From Aureispira sp964404215 (GTDB lineage: Bacteria > Bacteroidota > Bacteroidia > Chitinophagales > Saprospiraceae), in assembly GCA_964404215.1 (NCBI GenBank), contig CAYOJF010000003.1, forward strand, positions 1 through 64,000: a stretch of 64,000 nt of DNA, written 5' to 3'. This document shows positions 55,743-64,000 of this stretch, piece after piece; positions within the stretch are counted from its first letter, which is position 1, and every line of letters starts with the position of its first letter. The notes beneath the pieces were generated by a model. The model ran no database searches and was not told the origin of the DNA. It saw nothing but the letters and a program-made list of their open reading frames with translations. The position numbers were made by a program, and so were the translations under genes.

Positions 55743-58148
55743 ATGAGCAAGAAAAAGAATAAAAACAAGAAAAAAAGTACTTCTAAAAAAGTAGTTCCTC
55801 AAAAAGAAAAGGAGCAGTATGAGTCTATTCATGCTGATGAAAAGCCTAAAGCACCTAGTAGTTTATCTGGTGTAAATGATTTTTGGTTCAACAAAAAATT
55901 ACACTTAGGGCTAATTTTCCTCTTGAGTATGGGGATTTACCTCAATACTTTTTCGCATGAGTATGCTGTAGATGATAGTATTGTCATTTTACGAAATAAC
56001 TATACTAAAAAAGGGCTTAAAGGAATGAGTGGTATCTGGTCAGAAGATACTTTTACTGGTTTTTTTGGCAAGAAAAAAAACTTGGTAGCAGGAGGGCGTT
56101 ATCGTCCCCTATCTGTCGCTACGTTTGCCCTTGAGTTAGAACTATTTGGCACTCCGATTACAGACCAACAAGGAAACACAATCCTAGATAAAGATGGTGA
56201 TGTAAACTATACTGGAAGTCCTTTCCTCAGCCACTTGGTCAATGTGCTGCTTTATGCCATTCTCTGTATGGTGCTCTATCTGATGTTGTTACAAATGTTC
56301 AATCCCGAAGAAGATCAAGATAATATCAAAGGGTATTTTATTGCATTAGCTGGGGCATTGCTATATGCTGCCCACCCTATTCATACAGAAGCTGTTGCCA
56401 ATATCAAAGGTAGAGATGAAATCATGGTTTTGCTTGGTGGTATATTAGCGACTTACTGGACGCTCAAAGCTGCTATCACTGACAACAAAAGCTATTGGAT
56501 TGCAGGTATATTAGCCTTTATTTTTGCTATTTTCTCTAAAGAGAATGCCATTACTTTCTTAGCAATTATCCCTGCGGCTATCTACTTTTTCACTAAAGAT
56601 CACGAAGAAAAAGTACCTCAAATACTAACTTATACGGCTCCATTTTTTGTCCTTACGTTATTCTTTTGGTTTGGAATAAGAGGCGTCATACTAGGGGAAG
56701 CAGCAGCAGTGACTACCGCTCCTGCTATAGAACTTATGAATGACCCTTTTCTTAAGCTCGAAAATGGAAATTATGTCTCTTATACCTCCAGTGAACGGAT
56801 AGCTACTGTGATGCATACTTGGTTAGATTATATCAAACTATTGATTTACCCAGGTACACTGACCAACGACTACTACCCTAAACATATTCGTACAAACGAA
56901 GATATTATACCCACCTTCCAGTCTGCATGGGTGCTGTTATCCTTAATTGTGCATCTAGCCATGGCTGGGTTTACCATATTAGGTATTTTACGCAAAAAAC
57001 CCTATGCTTTTTTCCTACTGTTTTATGCCGCTACTTTTTCGGTCGTATCCAATCTAATATTCCCTATTGGTACCAATATGGCAGAACGTTTCATGTTTTT
57101 GCCTTCTGTAGGTTATAGTGCTCTATGTGCTATGGGACTTTATTATCTGATCGAAAAAGCTCTTTACAATCGTAAAAGCTTACAAGAAGCCATGCAGATT
57201 CCTATTGTAATCTTGGTTATTGTCACTGGATTATGTAGTTATAAGACATTTGATAGAAACTTTGCATGGAAAGATGACTATACTTTGTTTACAACTGATA
57301 TTGTCAATTCGCCTAATAGTGCTAAGCTCAATAATGCGGTGTCAGGAGTATTACAAGATAAAAGTAGAAGTAGACAATACCAGAACGATATCTACAAACA
57401 AAAAGAAATTCTAGAGCGTTCTCTCAACCATTCTGTTACAGCCACTAATCTTCACCCTACTTACAACAATGCCTGGTTATTACAAGGCAATGCCAACGTT
57501 CTATTAGGAAATATTAATGAAAAAATCGGAGCAAGCACCACTACTCCTGCTAGCAAACAAGCTAATTTCCAAACCGCATTGAAATACTATGATCAAGCTG
57601 TCGTTTGTTATAAACGCGTCCAACAACTCCGCCCCAATCATCCTGATGTCCAACGTAACTTAGGAGTCGTCCACAGAGATAAGGGAAAACTACTAGGGCA
57701 ATACATGGGACAAAATAAAGCCTCTGTTAATGCTCTTCAAGAATCCTTGAAGTATAGAGCCAATGATACTGAAACGCTTCGTTTATTAGGAGTGGCTAAT
57801 GGTATGCAAGGGGTACAGTTCCAAGATCAGGCATTAAAAAATCCTGCGAATCAAGGCAATTTACTCGAAAAAGCCACCCAGTTTCATCTAAAAGCCATTG
57901 AGTATTTCAATAAAGCACTAGAAATAGATCCTAACAATGTTCCTATTATCTATAATTTGGAAATTGCTTATAGTGTTCTCAATCTACCCGAAAAAGCAGC
58001 TGAATATAAAGCTCAACGAATAAAACTGGATCCTACTTATGATCCTCGAAAAGCACAAGAACCTAAAGCAGCAGGAATTGCCCCTGTTACAGATGACAGA
58101 AAGGCTCCAGAAGAAGAAGAAACACCAAAAAAGCTACCGACTAAATAG
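55743..58148 (+). CDS. Membrane TPR protein, TMTC/O-glycosyltransferase-like
   Basis: This 801-residue protein has a very lysine-rich cytoplasmic N-terminus (about 1-35), about ten transmembrane helices (about 55-500) and a C-terminal TPR region (about 520-760). The loop LYAAHPIHTEAVANIKGRDE near 208-228 and the HEYAVDDSIV segment near residue 71 are typical of the TMTC-like GT-C fold (polytopic mannosyltransferase-like proteins with TPRs). A role in O-glycosylation of exported proteins or in surface glycan transfer is inferred from family and neighbours. The extreme C-terminus is Glu/Lys/Pro rich. A terminator follows directly. Confidence 0.85.
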   Translation: MSKKKNKNKKKSTSKKVVPQKEKEQYESIHADEKPKAPSSLSGVNDFWFNKKLHLGLIFLLSMGIYLNTFSHEYAVDDSIVILRNNYTKKGLKGMSGIWSEDTFTGFFGKKKNLVAGGRYRPLSVATFALELELFGTPITDQQGNTILDKDGDVNYTGSPFLSHLVNVLLYAILCMVLYLMLLQMFNPEEDQDNIKGYFIALAGALLYAAHPIHTEAVANIKGRDEIMVLLGGILATYWTLKAAITDNKSYWIAGILAFIFAIFSKENAITFLAIIPAAIYFFTKDHEEKVPQILTYTAPFFVLTLFFWFGIRGVILGEAAAVTTAPAIELMNDPFLKLENGNYVSYTSSERIATVMHTWLDYIKLLIYPGTLTNDYYPKHIRTNEDIIPTFQSAWVLLSLIVHLAMAGFTILGILRKKPYAFFLLFYAATFSVVSNLIFPIGTNMAERFMFLPSVGYSALCAMGLYYLIEKALYNRKSLQEAMQIPIVILVIVTGLCSYKTFDRNFAWKDDYTLFTTDIVNSPNSAKLNNAVSGVLQDKSRSRQYQNDIYKQKEILERSLNHSVTATNLHPTYNNAWLLQGNANVLLGNINEKIGASTTTPASKQANFQTALKYYDQAVVCYKRVQQLRPNHPDVQRNLGVVHRDKGKLLGQYMGQNKASVNALQESLKYRANDTETLRLLGVANGMQGVQFQDQALKNPANQGNLLEKATQFHLKAIEYFNKALEIDPNNVPIIYNLEIAYSVLNLPEKAAEYKAQRIKLDPTYDPRKAQEPKAAGIAPVTDDRKAPEEEETPKKLPTK

Positions 58149-58176
58149 GTCTACATAGAAAATATCATCCACTGTC

Positions 58177-58208
58177 AAAAGTCCATTTTAAAAAAATGGA
58201 CTTTTTTT
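58177..58208 (+). terminator. Rho-independent terminator
   Basis: A 13-bp stem (AAAAGTCCATTTT at 58177-58189, complement at 58193-58205) with a 3-base loop runs into a long T tract, 28 bases after the TMTC-like gene. Confidence 0.88.
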
Positions 58209-58299
58209 ATTTTTTTTCACACCCAATTAAACCCTTTCGATATAGTTGAGTCTAAAAAAGCAACAACCAAAGTTAACAAACCAACAAAATAGACAAATC

Positions 58300-58614
58300 A
58301 TGAAGTGGACAAAAATAATAGCTATTGCTGTAGTGGTAACTATCGCAGGCATCAACCAAACTAACGCACAAACCGTAGCAAAAAAGCAAGTAAATCAAAC
58401 TGCTCGTATCTCTAATGGAGTTAAAAGTGGAGAATTGACTCGTAGAGAAAACCGTCAACTTGCTAAACAACAACGCAATATTCAAAGAACTAAAAGAGCT
58501 GCTAAAGCAGATGGTGTAGTGACTCGAAAAGAAAAAGCTATCATCAACCAGAAACAAAAAAATGCAAGTGCTAATGTTTACCGCAAAAAGCATAATGCAA
58601 GAGATAGAAATTAA
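58300..58614 (+). CDS. Small exported basic helical protein
   Basis: This is a 104-residue protein from the ATG at 58300, which opens into a signal peptide (about 1-24, ending NAQ). The upstream in-frame ATG at 58246 gives an unlikely polar leader. The mature part is strongly basic and helical, with two related halves: SGELTRRENRQLAKQQ and ADGVVTRKEKAIINQKQ, each an LT/VTRxE motif followed by a helix. Similar short basic proteins occur in Bacteroidota, with no known function. It is a separate transcription unit between two terminators. Confidence 0.8.
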   Translation: MKWTKIIAIAVVVTIAGINQTNAQTVAKKQVNQTARISNGVKSGELTRRENRQLAKQQRNIQRTKRAAKADGVVTRKEKAIINQKQKNASANVYRKKHNARDRN

Positions 58615-58651
58615 GGATATCCCCCTTGTTTATTAGAAAATATTCGACCCT

Positions 58652-58682
58652 AAGCCCTTTTACAAATATTGTAAAAGGGCTT
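58652..58682 (+). terminator. Terminator after the small basic protein
   Basis: A 12-bp stem (AAGCCCTTTTAC at 58652-58663, complement at 58671-58682) followed by AATTTTTG, 38 bases after the stop codon. Because this hairpin lies before 58728, the next gene is unlikely to start at the upstream ATG at 58626. Confidence 0.75.
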
Positions 58683-58727
58683 AATTTTTGTTATATCAAA
58701 TATTATTACAATCATCTATTCTACTCC

Positions 58728-59279
58728 ATGAAACTATTATTTTTCTGTCTATATAGCTTACCTGCTGTTCTTTGGGGGCAAATCAGTCCCTCGCCCACAT
58801 TTCCCCCTATTAGTCCCAGTATACAAGCAGGTAGCTTACCAACTAAGAAGACCTATCAGAAAAATAAACCCTTAGAATTTAACATTCATTTATCAGAAAA
58901 CACACTAGAAAACAACCTGCTACTCAACCAATTATTAGATACTATTAGAACATTGCCACAAGACACCATTCCCCCTATACTCAGCTATCTTGTTACAATG
59001 GATCAGCAAAAAAACTATCAACTTCTATTTCTACATGAGCAAGAAATAACACAACCGCCTACTAGGCCTAGTTATGAATCTACCAATACAACTACTCAAG
59101 GGGATCAAAAGCTAATTTCTATACAAGAAATAGTGACTCGTCATAACCCTCATTATAGAAACCGAATTCAATGTTTTGACAAAGGTCAATATCTTATTCT
59201 ACAATTCTATTCTGAATATATTGGAAATACTAGTCAGTATAATTATTGGACATATTATATCAAAAAGTCGGCTACATAA
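58728..59279 (+). CDS. Small secreted protein, paralogue 1
   Basis: This is a 183-residue protein from the ATG at 58728, opening with a signal peptide (about 1-17, ending LWGQ). The mature part is Pro/Thr-rich at first, then has LENNLLLNQLLDTIRTL and a C-terminal GQYLILQFYSEYIGNT segment. The next gene encodes a similar protein (LKNNQALNIFLGKLQQL and KYIVLKFLNRSIGNT), so the two are tandem paralogues. I recognise no family, and no sorting domain or lipobox is present. It is probably periplasmic. Confidence 0.78.
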   Translation: MKLLFFCLYSLPAVLWGQISPSPTFPPISPSIQAGSLPTKKTYQKNKPLEFNIHLSENTLENNLLLNQLLDTIRTLPQDTIPPILSYLVTMDQQKNYQLLFLHEQEITQPPTRPSYESTNTTTQGDQKLISIQEIVTRHNPHYRNRIQCFDKGQYLILQFYSEYIGNTSQYNYWTYYIKKSAT

Positions 59280-59312
59280 AGTTCTTTTAACAGAAGCACA
59301 ATCAATTTTTAA

Positions 59313-59320
59313 TATCTTTG
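59313..59320 (+). promoter_or_regulatory. -7 element TATCTTTG upstream of paralogue 2
   Basis: TATCTTTG matches TAnnTTTG exactly, 47 bases before the start codon at 59367; no -33 TTG at standard distance. Confidence 0.45.
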
Positions 59321-59366
59321 TACGATAACCTTCATATCTATGTTGTTGAAAAATCAAAGTACACTC

Positions 59367-59933
59367 ATGAAAACGATACTATTGCTCTTTTGCCTTCTAT
59401 ATAGCCTAACCGCTTTCAGCCAATCATTAGGTGGTCCTCTCAACATAAATATTGACTTATCAGAACGATACCCTACCAAAAACCCTGTAGCAACAGGCTA
59501 TAAGAAAACGGTAGTTCAATATCAGAATATTGATAAAGAGCAATTAAAAAACAATCAAGCACTCAACATTTTTTTAGGAAAGCTACAACAACTAAAGCAA
59601 GATGCCGCAGTTATTGATTTTGAGACCAATACTAACCTCCTTTTTGAAGAAGATAAAACAACCTACAAAATTCTATTCAAAAGAGAGACCTTTCAGACCT
59701 CAGGTCCACTTCCTATGGAAGTCAATTCATCCTCTATCAACCATAAAAATCTAGAACAAAAGTCAACAATCAAGGGACTTTCAGCTATTCACCAAAAGGA
59801 TAACTTGCCTAGTCAAGTGATTAGTTTTCTTAATAAAAAGTACATTGTCCTAAAGTTTTTAAATCGCTCTATTGGGAACACTACGCGTACCAATACTACC
59901 CTATACTTTTTGGAACGAGAAAGTATAAAATAA
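59367..59933 (+). CDS. Small secreted protein, paralogue 2
   Basis: This is a 188-residue protein from the ATG at 59367, opening with a signal peptide (about 1-19, ending FSQ). It resembles the product of the preceding gene in layout and in two segments (the LxNNxxLNxxLxxxxxL helix and the YIxLxFxxxxIGNT strand pair near the C-terminus). It has no recognised family. Its own promoter-like element at 59313-59320 suggests separate transcription. Confidence 0.78.
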   Translation: MKTILLLFCLLYSLTAFSQSLGGPLNINIDLSERYPTKNPVATGYKKTVVQYQNIDKEQLKNNQALNIFLGKLQQLKQDAAVIDFETNTNLLFEEDKTTYKILFKRETFQTSGPLPMEVNSSSINHKNLEQKSTIKGLSAIHQKDNLPSQVISFLNKKYIVLKFLNRSIGNTTRTNTTLYFLERESIK

Positions 59934-59954
59934 CAGACTACCAAAACTCTATGT

Positions 59955-59962
59955 TATATTTG
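59955..59962 (+). promoter_or_regulatory. -7 element TATATTTG upstream of SDR gene
   Basis: TATATTTG matches TAnnTTTG exactly, 47 bases before the start codon at 60009; no clear -33 TTG. Confidence 0.45.
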
Positions 59963-60008
59963 TTGTTTCGCATCAATAGAACAAGAGTTGTTTAAACTAA
60001 CACATATT

Positions 60009-60704
60009 ATGAAAAATGCTATTATAACAGGGGCTACCAAAGGAATTGGTAGAGCTATCACAGAAATTTTTGCCAAAAATGGATATAATGTTGCTATTTG
60101 TGCTCGTACAGCAAGCGATTTAGATCAATTTAAAGCAGCATTGGAAGAAAAGTACGGTATCAAAGTCATTGCTACACCAGTAGATATGTCTGACAAAACT
60201 GCTGTCAAAGCTTTCGCTCAACAAGTAACCGAGCAATGGAACCAAGTGGATGTGTTGGTTAATAATGCGGGAGTTTTTATTCCTTGCGAATTAGCGAGTG
60301 AAGAGACAGAAGAGGCTTTCGAACAAATGATGGACTTGAATCTTTATAGTACTTACTACATGACTCAAAAAGTATTGCCAACCATGTTGGAACAAAAAAG
60401 TGGTCATATTTTCAATATCTGTTCTATTGCAAGCTTTATGGCTTATGGGGCTTATGCCGTCTCCAAACATGCCATGCTGGGTTACTCTAGAGTACTTCGC
60501 GAAGAAGTCAAAGAAAAAGGGATTCGAGTAACTGCTATGATGCCTGGTGCAACCTATACTAATTCATGGGAGGGAGCCGGCATACCTGCTGAACGAATGA
60601 TGAAGGCAGAAGATATTGCCAAATCGTTATTCTCTATTTACGAACTAAGTGACCAAACAGTAGTCGAAGAGATTATTCTGCGACCACAATTGGGGGATAT
60701 TTAA
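60009..60704 (+). CDS. Short-chain dehydrogenase/reductase
   Basis: This is a 231-residue NAD(P)-dependent oxidoreductase from the ATG at 60009 (MKNAIITGATKGIG); the upstream ATG at 59988 adds seven residues before the conserved first strand. The cofactor motif TGATKGIG is at 7-14, NNAG at 85-88, and the catalytic Tyr149 and Lys153 are in YAVSK with Ser139 in the preceding strand. The family is clear, often annotated as 3-oxoacyl-ACP reductase-like, but the substrate cannot be told from sequence. Single gene with its own promoter-like element and terminator. Confidence 0.93.
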   Translation: MKNAIITGATKGIGRAITEIFAKNGYNVAICARTASDLDQFKAALEEKYGIKVIATPVDMSDKTAVKAFAQQVTEQWNQVDVLVNNAGVFIPCELASEETEEAFEQMMDLNLYSTYYMTQKVLPTMLEQKSGHIFNICSIASFMAYGAYAVSKHAMLGYSRVLREEVKEKGIRVTAMMPGATYTNSWEGAGIPAERMMKAEDIAKSLFSIYELSDQTVVEEIILRPQLGDI

Positions 60705-60731
60705 AACCACTCCTATATAGAAGAATATACT

Positions 60732-60767
60732 AAAGCGATTTCCTAGTTTAGGCGATCGCTTTTTTTA
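60732..60767 (+). terminator. Rho-independent terminator of SDR gene
   Basis: The stem AAAGCGAT/ATCGCTTT (60732-60739 with 60755-60762), with an inner CCTA/TAGG pairing, is followed by a T tract. Confidence 0.82.
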
Positions 60768-60835
60768 TTCAACAAAGTTACAAATTCATTAGATATTCGT
60801 TTTAGTAGTATTATATCATTTCCATAAACACTAAC

Positions 60836-61501
60836 ATGAAAAAAATACTACTTCTACTTGGGATTGTATTATTATATAGCACACAACAAGCGATAGCACA
60901 ACACAATATTTCTATTCACGGAGGTGGTTCTGTATCTAATCTACAAAAATATGGTACTCCAACAGCACTTGAAGGTGCAGGTGTATATAGTGACTTATTT
61001 TCTACTACACCTTACTTTTCTCCATATCTAGGCGGAGAATATGAATTTCATTTTGAGCCTTATATTTTTTCAGCTGGTATTTCGTTTTTAACGATTGGAG
61101 CAGACAATTTTTTTTATAAAAATTATAGTACCGCAGAAATGTATCTGACTCTTCCCTTACTAATTGGGCGAAAATGGGAGGTTTCTAATGATTTTTCTAT
61201 TTCCGCAAAGGCGGGATTTGATTTAGGTTGGAAAATTCTAAACTTTGGAGAAATAGCTAGTGCGGGTAATATAGATAAAGCAAATGCAAATATTGGTGCA
61301 GCAGGAGTTGTCCAAGTCAATTGGAAAAGAACAAGTTTTGGTGCTAGATTACATGTAGGCTTATCGAATTACTTTAGTTGGAATGTTAATAATAGTAAAG
61401 AGCAAGTCCACTTTAGACATAGTGCTGTCACGCTATATGTTGGTTACACATTGTGGAAATCAAAACTCAAAGCAGCTGCTAGCCAACCTAACTTGAAATA
61501 G
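60836..61501 (+). CDS. Outer-membrane beta-barrel protein
   Basis: This 221-residue protein has a signal peptide (about 1-21, ending AIAQ) and alternating-hydrophobicity strands separated by short turns (for example YEFHFEPYIFSAGISFLTIG, SFGARLHVGLSNYF, VTLYVGYTLW). This fits the small outer-membrane beta-barrel (PorT-like / OMP_b-brl) families of Bacteroidota. The specific role is unknown. Single gene with its own terminator; convergent with the DUF3109 gene. Confidence 0.8.
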   Translation: MKKILLLLGIVLLYSTQQAIAQHNISIHGGGSVSNLQKYGTPTALEGAGVYSDLFSTTPYFSPYLGGEYEFHFEPYIFSAGISFLTIGADNFFYKNYSTAEMYLTLPLLIGRKWEVSNDFSISAKAGFDLGWKILNFGEIASAGNIDKANANIGAAGVVQVNWKRTSFGARLHVGLSNYFSWNVNNSKEQVHFRHSAVTLYVGYTLWKSKLKAAASQPNLK

Positions 61502-61534
61502 TTTATAAGCTATTATTCAATATTGATTATTTAC

Positions 61535-61569
61535 AGCGATTCTCTACTTCAGGGAATCGCTTTTTTTTG
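61535..61569 (+). terminator. Rho-independent terminator of beta-barrel gene
   Basis: The stem AGCGATTC/GAATCGCT (61535-61542 with 61554-61561) is followed by a T tract of eight or more. Confidence 0.85.
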
Positions 61570-61593
61570 TAGAAAAAGAAAGATATGTTCAAT

Positions 61594-62181
61594 TTATTCT
61601 TTCTCTTTAATATATCGCCCCATATCTTCCAACTGCTCATAGAAAGTTTCTCCATATTTACGGATCAGAGGTTTTTTGAGGAATTCATAAACAGCGACAC
61701 CATTTGCCTTCCCTTTTTCGCAGGCTGCACTACAAATTTCCCATTCATCGTATTCTAATTTCCAAAAATTATTCCCCTCCATTCGCTCTACCCGAATCGG
61801 ATACAGATAACAAGAAATCGGTTTTAGGTGTTCTTCTATTGCTCCTTCTTCATAAGCTTTTTCGATACCACATTTGGCAATACCATCTGCCCCAAAAGTC
61901 AAAAAAGAACAAGCCGCATTGTCTACTAGAGTCGTTCCAAATTCTTTTTCCTGCGGAATATATTCTGCTACGCCTTCTGCTTCAATAACAGCTCTCCCTT
62001 CTTTAGTCAAAAAAGGCATTATTTTATCCAGATTAGCTTCTAGTTTTTCTATTTCCTCTACCTCTATAGGAGCACCATAATCGCCTTCCCAACAGCAAGC
62101 TCCCTTGCAGGCATCTAGGTTACAGATAAATTCTTGCTTGAATATTGCTGGGTCAATTATTTTATCATCTATCAATAGCAT
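61594..62181 (-). CDS. DUF3109 cysteine-rich protein
   Basis: This 195-residue cytoplasmic protein is recognisable as DUF3109 from FICNLDACKGACCWEGDYGAP (about 18-38) and the later Cys positions in AACSFL, AKCGIEKA, PISCYLYPIRV and EICSAACEKG. The cysteine arrangement resembles the YkgJ-type zinc/iron-chelating families, so a metal or Fe-S site is likely (inference). The function is not established. It lies 5 bp downstream of the lipoprotein gene, in one operon. Confidence 0.9.
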   Translation of the reverse strand: MLLIDDKIIDPAIFKQEFICNLDACKGACCWEGDYGAPIEVEEIEKLEANLDKIMPFLTKEGRAVIEAEGVAEYIPQEKEFGTTLVDNAACSFLTFGADGIAKCGIEKAYEEGAIEEHLKPISCYLYPIRVERMEGNNFWKLEYDEWEICSAACEKGKANGVAVYEFLKKPLIRKYGETFYEQLEDMGRYIKEKE

Positions 62182-62186
62182 ATCTG

Positions 62187-62873
62187 TTATTCTTTAACTT
62201 CAAACTCCATTGGAGCAAAATAATATTCAATTTGAGCAATTTTATCTGGCTCATTTGCTTTCCGTTCTACTGTTGTTCGTTTTCGTGTCACCATTAGATT
62301 CGCAGTGCCTTTAGCTAAACGAGAAGCATGGACTGGTAATATTTCAAATGAATTTCCTTTGGTTAATCCATTATGATTGATCTGGAAAGTACTCCCTTTA
62401 GAATCTGTAAACAATAATACTAAACCATCAATATCTTTTTTCAGGGGTTCCCCTTCCCATTTCAGAAGTCCTCCTTTTGACTGGCTGACACCATTCGATA
62501 CAATTTTTAGTTGTTGGAACTTATCTAAACTAACGCTCCATTTGATGAGTGTTCCATCTTTCTCTGGATAAGAAAAAGTATATCCATTTACAAAATTAAC
62601 TCTTTCCAAGTTTTTGCGATACTGTACGCCTACTACTGGCAATTTCTTCGGAACCATTTTTTCATTATTGAGTGTCACTTCACCCGTCATTGTATCCAAT
62701 GAATCTGACTTAAAAGTTAGTTCCGCATGTAGTGTTCGTGGCTGAGCCATATAGCGTACATAAGCATTGATTCGCTCAATAGCATAACGCTCAGGAGCTT
62801 TTGGTTTGGCAGTTCCATTACACGCTACTATACTGATAGTCACCAATATTACTCCTAAAAATTTCATCTTCAT
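62187..62873 (-). CDS. Lipoprotein of unknown function
   Basis: This is a 228-residue protein from the ATG at 62873 (an in-frame ATG two codons later is equally possible; the one at 62906 adds a non-signal leader). A lipoprotein signal ends at IVACNG (Cys near residue 18). The rest is a beta-rich domain with no motif that I can name. It is the first gene of an operon with DUF3109. Confidence 0.8.
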   Translation of the reverse strand: MKMKFLGVILVTISIVACNGTAKPKAPERYAIERINAYVRYMAQPRTLHAELTFKSDSLDTMTGEVTLNNEKMVPKKLPVVGVQYRKNLERVNFVNGYTFSYPEKDGTLIKWSVSLDKFQQLKIVSNGVSQSKGGLLKWEGEPLKKDIDGLVLLFTDSKGSTFQINHNGLTKGNSFEILPVHASRLAKGTANLMVTRKRTTVERKANEPDKIAQIEYYFAPMEFEVKE

Positions 62874-62987
62874 TATTTTTGATTTATTAACATCCACTAA
62901 CCTCAATTAACAAGCTATTTCGATACAATAGTACTATTTTTGTGTATTAGACTGATGTCTTAAAATAATTCTTAGCTGCAAAATAAC

Positions 62988-63015
62988 TTGCTTTGTGCAA
63001 AAAAAGCTAAATTTG
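62988..63015 (+). promoter_or_regulatory. Bacteroidota-type promoter of the PPIase gene
   Basis: TTG at 62988-62990 and TAAATTTG at 63008-63015 are separated by 17 bases. The start codon at 63093 follows with a leader of about 70 bases. Confidence 0.55.
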
Positions 63016-63092
63016 CAACGTTTTTCAGAAATAATTTAGGTCATTTATATGAATGCCCTGAAGATATTTTTCATAAAAAAAATAAAATAGAT

Positions 63093-64000
63093 ATGCTAAA
63101 TCGCGTGTATGCCCTTGCGGCATTTTGGTTATTGGTTGGAATGTCTGGGCTACAGGCTCAAGACGATCCCACTTTATTCAAGGTAAATGATACAGAAGTA
63201 AAAGTCTCTGAGTTTACTTACATCTATGATAAGACCAACGGTAAAAAAGCAGATTATAGTGAAGCTTCTCTAAAAGAGTATTTGGATTTGTATATCAACT
63301 TCAAATTGCAAGTAGCAGAAGGAGTTTCTACAGGTCTCAATGATGACCCACAGGTCAAAAAAGAGCAAAACCAATATAAAAGTCAATTGGCAAAGACCTA
63401 TCTAATTGATAGAGAAATCACTGAAAAACTAGTGCGTGAAGCTTATGACCGTTCTACAGAAGACCGCAAAATCAGCCATATTCTGGTAGCAATACAACCA
63501 ACTGCGGACGAAAATACACAACGCCAAGCCTATGAGCGTGCCAAAAAGATTAAAAGTGAGTTGACTAAACAAAATTTCAACAAGCTAGCCAAGCAATACT
63601 CTGATGACCAATACAGTAGAGGAAACGAAGGTTTACTTGGCTATTTTACAGCACTTCAGCTACCTTATGAACTAGAAACAGCAGCCTATACGACTAAAGT
63701 TGGAGAATTTTCAGACATTGTCAAAACCAAATATGGTTATCATATTGTCAGAGTAGATGACATTCGTCCTGCTTACGGTAGAGTCAAAACAGGTCATATA
63801 TTGGCTCGTACCAACAAGAATGCTACTCGAGCTAAAGTAATCATTGATTCACTCTATGAAGAATTAAAAAATGGAGCTAAGTTTGAAGACTTAGCAGCAA
63901 AACATTCTCAAGATAATACTACCAAAAACAAAGGTGGTCAGTTAGGGTGGATTGGTATCAATAAATATGGTCAAGATTTTGAACAAGCCATGTTTGCATT
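63093..64000 (+). CDS. SurA/PpiC-type peptidyl-prolyl isomerase, 5' part
   Basis: The window ends inside this gene, and 302 codons are visible. A signal peptide (about 1-22, ending LQAQ) is followed by a short SurA-N-like helical segment and two parvulin-type rotamase domains: the first about 125-230 (RKISHILVAIQP, GNEGLLGYFTALQLPYELE, TKYGYHIVRVDD), and the second starting near 235 (GRVKTGHILAR, KGGQLGWIGINKYG) and cut by the edge. It should act as a periplasmic folding catalyst or chaperone for outer-membrane proteins. The full protein probably extends several hundred residues more. Confidence 0.93.
   Translation, partial: MLNRVYALAAFWLLVGMSGLQAQDDPTLFKVNDTEVKVSEFTYIYDKTNGKKADYSEASLKEYLDLYINFKLQVAEGVSTGLNDDPQVKKEQNQYKSQLAKTYLIDREITEKLVREAYDRSTEDRKISHILVAIQPTADENTQRQAYERAKKIKSELTKQNFNKLAKQYSDDQYSRGNEGLLGYFTALQLPYELETAAYTTKVGEFSDIVKTKYGYHIVRVDDIRPAYGRVKTGHILARTNKNATRAKVIIDSLYEELKNGAKFEDLAAKHSQDNTTKNKGGQLGWIGINKYGQDFEQAMFA

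Overview
This window looks like chromosomal DNA of a gliding or surface-adhering member of the Bacteroidota, probably of the Saprospiria type (inference). The evidence is low GC, many cargo proteins with type IX secretion system (T9SS) C-terminal sorting domains, a PorP/SprF protein, PorE-like and other OmpA proteins, a giant protein with a gliding-motility-associated C-terminal domain, TPR-CHAT proteins, and promoters that fit the Bacteroidota pattern TTG-N17-20-TAnnTTTG. I see no rRNA, tRNA, CRISPR array, prophage or intact transposase gene.

Region 1 (1-28.2 kb) is one minus-strand block of eight genes, read from right to left: TPR-CHAT protein, small OmpA protein, giant 4080-residue type B T9SS adhesin-like protein, PorP/SprF, a secreted protein of unknown function, PorE-like TPR/propeller/OmpA protein, LRR-subtilisin with a type A sorting domain, and a second TPR-CHAT protein. 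Two exported, membrane-anchored, caspase-like (CHAT) proteins therefore bracket a T9SS export and anchoring module. This is the most unusual system in the window.

Region 2 (28.2-39.5 kb) is mostly housekeeping: thymidine kinase, a YceI lipoprotein, a DUF2461 protein, greA and a HIT protein, a LamG T9SS cargo, an NqrM-like small membrane protein, an M61 peptidase, a GH1 beta-glucosidase and truA. Region 3 (39.5-47.4 kb) holds three plus-strand T9SS type A cargo genes, one of 1750 residues. Region 4 (47.6-58.2 kb) has an alpha/beta hydrolase and then a plus-strand run of YfhO-like membrane protein, two methyltransferases, a glycosyltransferase-like protein, DUF2851, an unknown protein and a TMTC-like membrane TPR protein, which suggests cell-surface glycan or glycoprotein modification. 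Region 5 (58.2-64 kb) has small secreted proteins including a tandem paralogue pair, an SDR oxidoreductase, an outer-membrane beta-barrel, a DUF3109 and lipoprotein pair, and the 5' part of a SurA/PpiC-type peptidyl-prolyl isomerase cut by the window edge.

The intergenic DNA holds several short non-autonomous transposon-like elements. Three have clear terminal inverted repeats and perfect flanking direct repeats (28-448 with 8 bp, 34218-34390 with 7 bp, 47439-47598 with 5 bp). A fourth family has two diverged copies (28592-28870 and 38482-38675), upstream of tdk and truA. Two of the insertions lie within a few bases of a stop codon. Rho-independent terminators are clear after most plus-strand units, and the greA leader carries its own promoter followed by a terminator-like hairpin. 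Residue positions below were counted by hand, and those marked as approximate are rough.
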